Shown here in pieces: positions 52,043 through 59,767 of a DNA stretch of 64,000 bases (positions are counted from its first letter, which is position 1; each line of letters starts with the position of its first letter). The stretch comes from an uncultured Verrucomicrobia subdivision 3 bacterium (lineage in GTDB: Bacteria; Verrucomicrobiota; Verrucomicrobiia; Limisphaerales; UBA11358). The position numbers and the translations under genes were made by a program. The notes beneath the pieces are model-generated. The model saw nothing but the letters and a program-made list of their open reading frames with translations, did no database searches and was not told the DNA's origin. The stretch covers positions 1-64,000 of the forward strand of contig CAITTG010000040.1 in the NCBI GenBank assembly GCA_903895255.1, written 5' to 3'.

Positions 52043-52471
52043 ATGAACCACGGAAACACCTCCGGGTCCCCCCGGAAAATCCTGGTCGTGGATGACAATG
52101 AAATCATCCTCCAGACCATGGCTGTCAAATTGCGCCAGGCCGGCTACCAGCCGTTCCTCGCCTTGGACGGCTTGGAGGCGGTAACCGTGGCCCGCCAGAC
52201 CACCCCGGATTTGGTGCTGCTCGACCTTAATTTCCCCCCCGATGTTTACGGCGAGGCTTGGGATGGCTTTCGCATCATGGAATGGCTGCGCCGGCTGGAC
52301 AACACCCGGGAAGTGCCCATCATCATGATCTCCGGCACCCCGGCCGCCACCGACCGGGAGCAGGCGCACCTCAGCGGGGTGACCGCTTTTTTCTCCAAAC
52401 CCCTGGATCACGCCGACCTCCTGAACGTCATCCGGGATACCCTCGACCCCGTTGCGGTGGCCGCCCACTGA
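52043..52471 (+). CDS. Stand-alone response-regulator receiver protein
   Basis: Protein of 142 aa consisting of one receiver domain: acidic pair in ILVVDDNEIILQT, phosphoacceptor Asp in DLVLLDLNFPPDV, Ser/Thr in IIMISGTPAA and Lys in TAFFSKPLDH. There is no output domain, so it works through a partner, for example in a phosphorelay or chemotaxis-like pathway. No kinase is nearby. An insert after the phosphoacceptor (PPDVYGEAWDGFRIMEWLRR) is slightly longer than usual. Confidence 0.87.
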   Translation: MNHGNTSGSPRKILVVDDNEIILQTMAVKLRQAGYQPFLALDGLEAVTVARQTTPDLVLLDLNFPPDVYGEAWDGFRIMEWLRRLDNTREVPIIMISGTPAATDREQAHLSGVTAFFSKPLDHADLLNVIRDTLDPVAVAAH

Positions 52472-52535
52472 GCCGGATTTGCCAGAAAATTCTTCCGGCA
52501 CCTTTGACTGGCCCCGGAGGGGCTTTGGAAATTAG

Positions 52536-52563
52536 CCGGGGGCAAACGCAGTGCCGCCCCCGG
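52536..52563. terminator. GC hairpin after the receiver gene
   Basis: CCGGGGGC/GCCCCCGG stem with a 12-nt loop, about 65 nt after the receiver stop. No T-run follows, so termination is uncertain. Confidence 0.35.
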
Positions 52564-52581
52564 TAATGTCTCCAAAAACAA

Positions 52582-52602
52582 CCGCGCCCCGGCGGGGCGC
52601 GG
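52582..52602. repeat. Perfect GC hairpin CCGCGCCCC-GGC-GGGGCGCGG
   Basis: A 9-bp perfect stem with a 3-nt loop, preceded by an A-rich run. On the minus strand it would read as a terminator-like hairpin (followed by TTGTTTTTGG), but no minus-strand gene ends here. Confidence 0.45.
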
Positions 52603-52621
52603 GAAACCGCCGGCTGCTCCT

Positions 52622-52850
52622 GGCAATTCGCATCCGCCATTACCCCCCAGCGCGTTGGCTGCCTGCTGGCGTCAAAATGCACCTTCATCCGGAGTGCGGC
52701 CGTCTCGGCCGCAGCAACGTTAACAAGCCCTGCCACCGTCCGGCGGACTCCCTGGCCAACCGCCTTGTCATCCGGGCCTTTGGCTTTGGGCAACCCGCAT
52801 CCGCCATTCCCCCCAGCGCGTCGACTGCTTGCTGGTAATCAAAATGAACC
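52622..52850. repeat. Two-copy direct repeat of about 62 bp
   Basis: Copies at 52622-52683 and 52789-52850 share CGCATCCGCCATT and CCCCCCAGCGCGT, then GCTGGY-TCAAAATG, about 167 bp apart. They resemble a diverged intergenic duplication. Confidence 0.55.
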
Positions 52851-52987
52851 GTCCAACTCCATCGCTACAGGGAAATGCCCCGCGGCCTGGCGAGGCCAAA
52901 TTTCAGGATTCCGCCGCCCAAAAAATCTTTGCGAATCCCGCTTGCCATTCGCCGGGAATTCGGTAATCTGACCGTCGCCTTCTGGAA

Positions 52988-53064
52988 GCGAGTGTAGCTC
53001 AGCCTGGTAGAGCATCACGTTGCCAACGTGAGTGTCGAGGGTTCGAATCCCTTCACTCGCTCCA
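52988..53064 (+). tRNA. tRNA-Gly (anticodon GCC)
   Basis: Acceptor GCGAGTG/CACTCGC, anticodon loop TTGCCAA in a TCACG/CGTGA stem, T-loop GGTTCGAATCC and the encoded CCA (53062-53064). Confidence 0.95.
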
Positions 53065-53494
53065 ATTAAAACTGGAGTTTTTCCGCTTCCTTTAGTCGGT
53101 TTCTTCCCCTCAACTCCCATTCGCAGTGCAGCGGACGCATCGTTCACCCACATTCGACGCCAGGCGCAGTCGGCGCGCGGGTCCGTGACCCGCAGCACTT
53201 AGCCACGCGGGCCAACGACGTAATTAACAAGCTAAACAACCTCACGCGGACACGGCCATTTAACAGCTTGTGCAACTCGTCATCCTCGAAGACGCGACAA
53301 GGGCGGCGCCGCTGGCCGAGTTCGTCAATTTTTGAAAACATGCTCGCATGTATTGGCCTTTATACTTCCAAACCGCCACAAAAAGATCAGGAAGCAAACC
53401 ATGCCTTGTTGGTAATGGTCCAGGGTGTGTTCTCACATTCACCCCGCTTGCCGTTGACCCTTTGGTACTGTTTTCCTAATCTCCAATCTGGAAA
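53065..53494. other. Spacer between tRNA-Gly and the DUF2806 gene
   Basis: 430 bp. It contains the hairpin at 53177-53193 and then sequence of falling GC content. Short open frames exist but none is credible. No tRNA 3-prime-end duplication (attachment site) was found by eye. Confidence 0.45.
53177..53193. repeat. GCGGGTC-CGT-GACCCGC palindrome
   Basis: A 7-bp perfect stem. Compared with 48615-48633 the GTC-YGT-GAC core is kept while the outer pairs change together. Confidence 0.5.
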
Positions 53495-54385
53495 GTGAAT
53501 ATGAACATCAAAGATTTGGCTGGATTGAGCCAACCAATAACCCTTTTTATACAAAAAATTGCGGATGCCACTGGTGGTGTCTGCCGACCTTGGCAAACGT
53601 TGCGTGTGGCTGATGCCGAAGCGAGGGCAGAAGTAATTAGAGCAAAAGCTAAAATAGAAATAGGATCGCTTGAAGAACGAGCCGTTAACCGCTTTGTCTA
53701 TGAGCAAATTAAACAACAAGCCAACATTGAACAAATTACGCAGAAAGCTTTCCCACAAATCACTGATGATGCCAAGCCGGATCTGGTTGAGAACGACTGG
53801 GTGACCCATTTTCTAGAAAAGTGTCGCTTAATTTCCGACGAAGACCTACAGAAAATCTGGGCCAAATTACTAGCAGGACAGATGAATAAGCCTGGGAAAT
53901 TTTCAAAGCGCTCGATAGACTGGTTAGCTGCAGCAAGCAAACATGACGCGGAAACGCTCGTAAAGCTTCGCAACATAGTTTGCGAGATCAACGGCATTTC
54001 AGAAGCAATACAATTTGAACATCATGAATCAGTGAAATTTGACCTTTTCTTTTGCCGGGAACTCGAATCAAGTGGCTTATTAAGCATCGCAGATGGCATG
54101 AATTACATAAGGGCAAATCCGAAACCTCCACAACAATTTGAGATTAGATATTTCGATTCCGTGGTCAAAGTAACGAAATGGCAAAGCGCATCGCAGGCGT
54201 TTTGTGTCGGCAGGTTGAATTTGAGCCAGACTGGCAAAGAGTTAATATCACTTTGTAATGGAAATCCAATTCCAGAATTCTTTACAGAGGCACTACGCAA
54301 CATGAGGCAATGGAACCACATTGAAACAGAACCGCCTATTTCCAGCGTGACGTCTCCGGCGACAGGTTCCGTTCCAGTTGTCTAG
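53495..54385 (+). CDS. DUF2806-family protein (AT-rich, probably acquired)
   Basis: Protein of 296 aa. The family run is recognisable: QQANIEQITQKAFPQITDDA, VENDWVTHFLEKCRLISDED, LQKIWAKLLAGQMNKPGKFS and RSIDWLAAASKHDAETLVKL. An N-terminal amphipathic region (MNMNIKDLAGLSQPITLFIQ) and a coiled coil precede it. The function is unknown; members are scattered among mobile and defence-like contexts. Base composition is strikingly lower in GC than the neighbours, and codon use is AT-biased (AAA, ATT, AAT). The gene lies just after a tRNA, so horizontal acquisition is likely. Confidence 0.82.
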   Translation: MNMNIKDLAGLSQPITLFIQKIADATGGVCRPWQTLRVADAEARAEVIRAKAKIEIGSLEERAVNRFVYEQIKQQANIEQITQKAFPQITDDAKPDLVENDWVTHFLEKCRLISDEDLQKIWAKLLAGQMNKPGKFSKRSIDWLAAASKHDAETLVKLRNIVCEINGISEAIQFEHHESVKFDLFFCRELESSGLLSIADGMNYIRANPKPPQQFEIRYFDSVVKVTKWQSASQAFCVGRLNLSQTGKELISLCNGNPIPEFFTEALRNMRQWNHIETEPPISSVTSPATGSVPVV

Positions 54386-54507
54386 TTTCATTTCTAGTTA
54401 TTTTCAAAAGGTACAAACTGGCTTGTTCAATTGTTTTGATTTTAGCACAGGAGTTCTACAAGAAGCCTTTGCAGATGGTCGACGGCGAGAGCGCTACCCA
54501 GCCATCC

Positions 54508-55200
54508 TCACCCCCGCAACCAATGCAGGGTTCCCTCATAAAATAACCGCCCGTACCCCAGCGTAAAGATCGCGCAGCCATACAGCGCGTGCTCCCCGCT
54601 CACCGCCCGCAACGACCCCGTGCGCTGATACGTTGTGGCAAACCGCCAGCCGCCCGCCAGCGTCAGCACCACCGCCGGCCAGTTGTGAAAGATCACATGG
54701 CCAAACCCAAAGACCACCGCGCTGGCTCCCGTCCGCACCGTTCCCCGGCCAAACAGCGGCGCATAACGTTCGAAGAAAAAAACCCGGTAAATCAATTCTT
54801 GCGGCAGCACCGACAGAACCGGGTAAACCAGCATGACCAGCATCCAGAGCCCCGGATGCAGCCGGACGAGCGAAAATAACGCCCCCGGTTCGACCCACCA
54901 CAGCAACCCCGCCAAAACCGGCACTGCCGCCGCATAGAGCATCAAGATCCGCCGCCACTCCGCCGCCGGCACTGCCGCCCGCCAGCGGCCCCGCCAGGAA
55001 AACTGCGGTTGCCGGTGCAGCCACCACCCGCAGCCGCCCGTCATGAGCAGCAGCAACGGGATGATGGTAATTGGCACCCAGCCCGCCGCATAAACCGCCG
55101 GCACGCCGACATACAACCCCGCACACTCGCCCGCCAGCGAGAGCCGGCGCCAGGGACTGGCCGGTTCCGCAGGGACTGGGATTTTATTATCGTCACTCAT
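54508..55200 (-). CDS. CPBP-family intramembrane metalloprotease
   Basis: Protein of 230 aa with about six hydrophobic helices. The CPBP motifs are in order: VLPQELIYRVFFFERYAPLF (usually EExxxR; here QE, so the first Glu is Gln), VVFGFGHVIFHNW and SGEHALYGCAIFT. Members are CAAX-prenyl-protease-like or bacteriocin-processing proteases in the inner membrane. Replacement of the first catalytic Glu may affect activity. The substrate is unknown. Confidence 0.8.
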   Translation of the reverse strand: MSDDNKIPVPAEPASPWRRLSLAGECAGLYVGVPAVYAAGWVPITIIPLLLLMTGGCGWWLHRQPQFSWRGRWRAAVPAAEWRRILMLYAAAVPVLAGLLWWVEPGALFSLVRLHPGLWMLVMLVYPVLSVLPQELIYRVFFFERYAPLFGRGTVRTGASAVVFGFGHVIFHNWPAVVLTLAGGWRFATTYQRTGSLRAVSGEHALYGCAIFTLGYGRLFYEGTLHWLRG

Positions 55201-55624
55201 GGTTGCATTGCCAAGCCAGGTTCCCGTGCCTGAAAGTTGCCGATCTGGTTTGGCAGCAAAAAATGCTCTTTCCTCAATCTTCGCGGCCTATCTTGCCCTC
55301 CCAAACCAGATTTAACCATCCTATTTGCCAATCCAGCTGCCGATCTTCAGTACAGGAAATTTGCTGATCCGTTTCCGCCTTCCCGCTTCCCGCTTCCCGC
55401 TTTCCGCCTTTCAACTTTAGCCTTTAGGATTCTCCCGTTTCCCCGCCTCTGGCCCCGCGCCTCGCGCCTCGCGCCTGCCTCTGGCCTTCATTCATCATTC
55501 AGCCTTCTTCCTTCCCCCTTTGGGGGGGGTGAACACCCCATGGCCCCTGCCCGCCCTTCCGGCTAATAGTGTCACCCATGAACTACCTTTGCTTCACCCG
55601 GCTCGTTGCTTAAAAACTTTTTAT
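55201..55624. other. Low-complexity intergenic region
   Basis: Over 400 bp with pyrimidine-rich tandem runs: CTTCCCGCTTCCCGCTTTCC (55379-55408 area) and CGCGCCTCGCGCCTCGCGCC (55456-55475 area). There is no gene I can support. Similar C/T-rich filler is seen elsewhere in the window. Confidence 0.45.
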
Positions 55625-55849
55625 ATGTCCACCACCCCCGTTATTCCCCAGGCGGCTCGCCCCACTCGTCAGGCTCAGCCCTTGGCCCTGACGTACACCG
55701 CCCCCTTGCTGCTGGCGGAAAACGCGAGGCTCGCCCCGGCCGCCTTCGCCCTCGGCGTGCGAGTGGAGACCCTCGTCATTCGGGCCACGTTGGTGACCAT
55801 GACCCTCCGGCAAATTCCCGGTTATCGCCACTTTGGCATCAATGATTAA
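55625..55849 (+). CDS. Short hypothetical protein
   Basis: About 74 aa from MSTTPVIPQAARPTRQAQPL. The codon third positions are GC-rich as in real genes here, but no family is recognised. Residues 24-65 (LTYTAPLLLAENARLAPAAF) are moderately hydrophobic. It could be a spurious frame. It lies 48 bp before the ABC ATPase gene. Confidence 0.3.
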   Translation: MSTTPVIPQAARPTRQAQPLALTYTAPLLLAENARLAPAAFALGVRVETLVIRATLVTMTLRQIPGYRHFGIND

Positions 55850-55897
55850 CCGTTCCCCCGCCTCAGCCAATGGCCGGTCACCCCGAATATTACTGCC

Positions 55898-56728
55898 ATG
55901 AACCCGCCCGCTCCCGCCGTGGCCGTGAATCCAGCACCGAACGTTTCTTCCACCCGGCTGGCCGGTGTCAGCTTGCTCGTGCGCGACTTGTGCAAAGGTT
56001 ATGCGGGCACCGCCGTGCTCAAGGGCGTGAGTTTTTCCGTCACCCCCGGAGAGGTGTTCGTGATCATGGGACCGAGCGGCTGCGGCAAATCCGTGTTGCT
56101 CCGGCAGCTCGCCGGTTTGGAGGAGCCGGATGCGGGGGAGATCTTGATTGATGGTCAAAAGGTGCAATCACCCGAGATCACCACGCGTTATCACCTGGCG
56201 ATGGTGTTCCAGTCGGGCGCGCTGCTGACCTCCCTGACGGTCGGCGAAAACGTGGGCTTCTATCTCTCCGAGCATCGCCTGAAAACCCCGGCGGAAATCC
56301 AAACCATCGTGGCCCAGGCCCTCGCCCGGGTGGGCTTGCCGGGCACGGAGGATCGGATGCCCGGGGAACTCTCGGGCGGGATGGGCAAGCGGGTGGCCAT
56401 CGCCCGCGCCCTGGCGATCGAACCCCAATTGATCCTGTACGACGAGCCCACCAGTGAGCTGGACCCCGTCTCGGCCGTGGCCATTGCCGGGGATATCCTG
56501 CGGCTGAACCAGCGCACCCATTGCACCACCGTGGTGGTCTCGCACGATCGTGACCTGGCCTTTGGCATCGCCAGCCGGATTGCCTTGCTGGAGGATGGCT
56601 GCATCATTGCCCTCGGCACCCCCGCCGCGATCAAAGCCCACCCCGACCCACGCGTGCAGGAATTTCTTCAGGCCCAGATTATCCCGGCTCCGGAGGTCCC
56701 CGCGCGGGTCGGCCATGCTTTTAAATAA
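55898..56728 (+). CDS. Mla-type ABC transporter ATPase
   Basis: Protein of 276 aa. Walker A GPSGCGKS, Q-loop AMVFQSGALL, signature ELSGGMGKRVAIARALAIEP, Walker B LILYDEPTSELDP and switch His in VVVSHDRDLAFGIA. The GGMGKRVAIAR pattern is characteristic of MlaF, which drives lipid trafficking between the membranes. No MlaE permease or MlaD follows; the next gene is a DUF3568 lipoprotein, so the rest of the system must be elsewhere. MlaF identity is probable rather than certain. Confidence 0.87.
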   Translation: MNPPAPAVAVNPAPNVSSTRLAGVSLLVRDLCKGYAGTAVLKGVSFSVTPGEVFVIMGPSGCGKSVLLRQLAGLEEPDAGEILIDGQKVQSPEITTRYHLAMVFQSGALLTSLTVGENVGFYLSEHRLKTPAEIQTIVAQALARVGLPGTEDRMPGELSGGMGKRVAIARALAIEPQLILYDEPTSELDPVSAVAIAGDILRLNQRTHCTTVVVSHDRDLAFGIASRIALLEDGCIIALGTPAAIKAHPDPRVQEFLQAQIIPAPEVPARVGHAFK

Positions 56729-56731
56729 TTT

Positions 56732-57190
56732 ATGAACCAACACCCCGGCCATCGTCCGACGGAAATATGCCCCGTCCTCAACCCAATATTATTATCCCTC
56801 GCCGCCGGCCTTGTGCTGGCCACGGCGGGATGCGTCTCCACCCTGGACGATTCCCACACCCCCGCCCTCTGGTTTGGGCGGGACCAGTTTGACGAGCATT
56901 TCCCCCGCTCAGTGGAGCAGGTCTACACCGCCACCACCATCGTGGTGAACCGCGACGGTGCGCTGGTGTCCGAATACATCCCGCATGACACCACCAACGA
57001 GGTCCGGTGCCTGAAGGCCCGCGTGAACAACTGCAATGTCTGGATCCGGGTGGAAGCCAAGTCCACTTCCCCCGTGGTCACGGCCGTCATTGTGCAGGTC
57101 CGCACCGCCGACAACGTTGGCAACCCGGTTCTCGCCAATCAACTGGACACCGAAATTGCCGTCCAGTTGGAACATATGGCGAACCATTAG
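56732..57190 (+). CDS. DUF3568-family lipoprotein
   Basis: Protein of 152 aa. A lipoprotein signal ends LAAGLVLATAGC, followed by the DUF3568 body (FPRSVEQVYTATTIVVNRDG, RCLKARVNNCNVWIRVEAKS, VTAVIVQVRTADNVGNPVLA). The function is unknown. It starts 3 bp after the ABC ATPase stop, so the two are probably co-transcribed. A role in the envelope is inferred. Confidence 0.82.
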   Translation: MNQHPGHRPTEICPVLNPILLSLAAGLVLATAGCVSTLDDSHTPALWFGRDQFDEHFPRSVEQVYTATTIVVNRDGALVSEYIPHDTTNEVRCLKARVNNCNVWIRVEAKSTSPVVTAVIVQVRTADNVGNPVLANQLDTEIAVQLEHMANH

Positions 57191-57289
57191 CTCAAAACCA
57201 GCCGGCCTGCCGGCCAAGTGGACGATGGTGGCGTGCTGCCACCGCCAAAACGCGAGGGGCGGCTGGATGGCAGCATGTGGAGCTAAAAT

Positions 57290-57330
57290 TTCACGCAAGC
57301 TGCGTGAATTTCACGCATAATCTGCGTCAC
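57290..57330. promoter_or_regulatory. Tandem palindromic motif before the FGE-like gene
   Basis: TTCACGCA-AGC-TGCGTGAA (57290-57308) is perfect. A second, less perfect copy TTCACGCA...TGCGTCAC follows at 57310-57330. It lies 70-110 nt before the start codon. Operator or terminator of the previous gene are both possible. Confidence 0.45.
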
Positions 57331-57399
57331 GGAATCGCCAAAGCCCAATAGACAAGCCCCCGCCGCCCCTGGCACGGTTGATGCTTATAAAACGCCACC

Positions 57400-58821
57400 A
57401 TGAAAACCAAAGCATACCCGGCCGTGATCGGGTCGGCCTTGCTAATGCTGTTTTATCTAAAGTTTGGAGTGACCACCGGCCTGGCCCAGGGAACCGCCTT
57501 CACTTACCAGGGACAGTTGACCAGTGGTGGCAGCCCGGCCAACGGGAGTTATGACCTGGCATTTACACTGTACCTCACGAACCTGACCGGCAGCGCCGTT
57601 GCCGGACCGGTCACGAACACCGCCACCGGGGTGACCAACGGACTGTTCACCACCCTGGTGGATTTTGGACCGGGTGTTTTCACCGGCACCAACCAATGGC
57701 TGGAGCTGGCCGTGCGGACCAATGGCGGAGGCGCCTTTGCGACCCTGGCCCCCCGGCAGCCTGTCACGCCCGCGCCTTTCGCACTGTTTGCGAACTCCGC
57801 CGGCAATGTGAGTGGCACCATTTCCGCCGCCCAACTCAATGGTCCCCTGCCTCCCGCCATCCTGGCCGGCTTTGCGGGCACCGTGGCCCTGACCAATGGC
57901 GGCAATAGTTTTAGCGGTTCCTTTACCGGCAATGGCGCGGGCTTGACCAATTTGATGGCCGCCAGCCCCGCCGGCATGGCCCTCATCCCGGCCGGATCAT
58001 TCACGATGGGCGACACACTGGATGGCGAGGCCGATGCCAGCCCCACGGGCATTTACGTCTCGACTTTCTACATGGATGTCAATCTGGTCACCCTGGCCCA
58101 ATGGCAATCCGTGTATTTTTGGGCGACCAACACCGGCTACGGCTTTGACAACGCCGGTTCCGGCCGCGCGCCGAATCATCCGGTGCAGACGGTGAACTGG
58201 TATGACAGTGTCAAGTGGTGCAACGCCCGCACCCGGCAGGCGGGGCGCACCCCGGTGTATTATACCGACGCGGCACTCACCCAGGTCTACACCAACGGCG
58301 ACACCGACGCCGTTTATGCCAACTGGTCCGCCGACGGCTTCCGCCTGCCCACCGAGGCGGAATGGGAAAAGGCCGCCCGGGGCGGCCTGGCCGGGCAGCG
58401 GTTTCCCTGGGGCGACGTCATCACTGAAACCCTGGCCAATTACTACGGCTGCACCACCTGTGGTTTTGGCTATGACTTGGGACCAAAAGGTTACAACCCG
58501 GCGTTTACGAACGCCCTGCCGTACACCAGCCCGGTCGCCTCCTTCGCACCAAATGGCTATGGTCTCTATGACATGGCCGGAAATGTGGATGAATGGTGCT
58601 GGGATTGGTATGGGTCGCCCTACGGCCAGCCCACCACCAACAACCCCACCGGCCCGGCCGGCCCCGCTGGTGAGCCCGTATTCCGGGTGTTTCGCGGTGG
58701 CTGCTGGTACTATTACGTCAATGCCTCCAACGCGCGCTGCGCGGCGCGTAATGGCGGCAACCTCGGCCAGCCTGGCATGGCCCTGAATTATTTCGGGTTG
58801 CGGTGTGTGCGCGGGCATTAA
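57400..58821 (+). CDS. Formylglycine-generating enzyme (SUMF1)-like secreted protein
   Basis: Protein of 473 aa with a signal peptide (AVIGSALLMLFYLKFGVTTG). An N-terminal beta domain (TAFTYQGQLTSGGSPANGSY, to about 130) is common in Planctomycetes and Verrucomicrobiota surface proteins. The FGE-sulfatase domain follows at about 195-472: GMALIPAGSFTMGDTLDGEA, HPVQTVNWYDSVKWCNARTR, ADGFRLPTEAEWEKAARGGL, FPWGD, GLYDMAGNVDEWCWDWYGS and VFRGGCWYYY. True FGEs activate sulfatases, but many SUMF1-like proteins are not enzymes. No sulfatase is nearby, so that role is unproven. Confidence 0.87.
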   Translation: MKTKAYPAVIGSALLMLFYLKFGVTTGLAQGTAFTYQGQLTSGGSPANGSYDLAFTLYLTNLTGSAVAGPVTNTATGVTNGLFTTLVDFGPGVFTGTNQWLELAVRTNGGGAFATLAPRQPVTPAPFALFANSAGNVSGTISAAQLNGPLPPAILAGFAGTVALTNGGNSFSGSFTGNGAGLTNLMAASPAGMALIPAGSFTMGDTLDGEADASPTGIYVSTFYMDVNLVTLAQWQSVYFWATNTGYGFDNAGSGRAPNHPVQTVNWYDSVKWCNARTRQAGRTPVYYTDAALTQVYTNGDTDAVYANWSADGFRLPTEAEWEKAARGGLAGQRFPWGDVITETLANYYGCTTCGFGYDLGPKGYNPAFTNALPYTSPVASFAPNGYGLYDMAGNVDEWCWDWYGSPYGQPTTNNPTGPAGPAGEPVFRVFRGGCWYYYVNASNARCAARNGGNLGQPGMALNYFGLRCVRGH

Positions 58822-58939
58822 CCGTGACTGGCGCTTATGCCCGGGCCTGGGGCGATGTGGGCCGCCCCCCGGCCAGCCAGGGCCGGCCATCCAAAAATTG
58901 ACTTTTTGCCAGACATCGTGTATCATTGCCGCATGGCAT

Positions 58940-58960
58940 ATCGGACCAAAGCGGTCCGAT
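58940..58960. promoter_or_regulatory. ATCGGACC...GGTCCGAT palindrome
   Basis: Perfect 8-bp arms ATCGGACC/GGTCCGAT with a 5-nt centre, 23 nt before the start codon of the small membrane gene at 58984. Operator or transcript-end hairpin. Confidence 0.5.
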
Positions 58961-58983
58961 GGCCTTGAAAACTGCATCACCCG

Positions 58984-59331
58984 ATGACGAGCACGCAGCA
59001 ACGATTTCAACAGGCCGGCCTTTATTTATTGGCGGGCTTGCTGTTGTGTGGCGTGGCGTTTTTCGCGCCGGATGCCGGTCATCACCCCGGCGACTTCTTC
59101 AAGCTGGCCACCCAAACCTCCTGGTTGAGTCCACTCCAAACCCAGGCGGCGTGGTGCAGTTTTAAAATCCTGCTCTTGAGCATCGGTCTCCTCTTGTCCC
59201 TGGACTCGGTGGGCTCGGTCTTGTTGCGTCTGGGCTTCAAAAGTCTGGCCACCGCCGCCTTTGTCTCCCAAATCCTGAGCGCCGTCTTTTTTCTGTGCGG
59301 CAGCTTTTATCTGGTGAAGGCCCTGCTTTAA
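58984..59331 (+). CDS. Small membrane protein
   Basis: Protein of 115 aa. Three hydrophobic helices: near 13-29 (LYLLAGLLLCGVAFFA), 60-82 (SFKILLLSIGLLLSLDSVGS) and 92-113 (AAFVSQILSAVFFLCGSFYL). I do not recognise the family. A perfect palindrome lies 23 nt before its start. Confidence 0.6.
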   Translation: MTSTQQRFQQAGLYLLAGLLLCGVAFFAPDAGHHPGDFFKLATQTSWLSPLQTQAAWCSFKILLLSIGLLLSLDSVGSVLLRLGFKSLATAAFVSQILSAVFFLCGSFYLVKALL

Positions 59332-59767
59332 CCGGCTCCTCCCCGGGTTCGGCCGGCGGATGGTGGCGGTCAATGAGTATTCTCCGCCTTTGTCGGGCCT
59401 CCCTTCCTCCGCCTCCCCCGCCCCTAAAAAATAATTAAAATAGTTTGGACCCTGGACAGCGGATGTCCAGGGTCCCCCGCTAAACTCCTCTCTGATGAAC
59501 GTCGTAATGACCATCTTGAACGGCCGCCCGGTCAAAAACCGGGCCATATCCCGGCCTGCCCGCGTTCGCCGATGCTCCACGGCTCAATCTTCAAGTTTCG
59601 CGCGCTTTTTCCCTCCCCTCCCACCCGGACTGGATTCACAAGTGCCTGCGAAAAAGATGGTTAACAATTTAACAAATTAACGAATTAACCCATTAACCAA
59701 TCCACCCTTGCCCCGCCGCAAATAAAATTTCGACGCCGCTCCCCCCCTGCGATAACATAAGATACTT
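59332..59767. other. Spacer with AATTTAAC-like tandem
   Basis: 435 bp with no gene. An AT-rich tandem of near-copies of the 10-mer AACAATTTAAC (59658-59700) precedes the RimO gene. The tandem may be a repeat or a promoter region. Confidence 0.4.

Larger units (their letters stand above)
52472..52987. other. Non-coding spacer with hairpins and a direct repeat
   Basis: 515 bp without a credible gene. It contains two GC-rich stems (52536-52563 and 52582-52602) and two copies of a 62-bp sequence (52622-52683 and 52789-52850) in direct orientation. The first stem may terminate the receiver gene. Confidence 0.55.

Noticed and set aside
52788..52850. CRISPR array from the repeated CATCCGCCATT strings
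   Set aside because: Only two copies, about 167 bp apart and imperfect; spacing and length do not fit CRISPR.
52839..53198. Minus-strand frame with an EGIRTLDTHVGNVMLYQAEL-like string
   Set aside because: It is the antisense translation of tRNA-Gly, a well-known annotation artefact.
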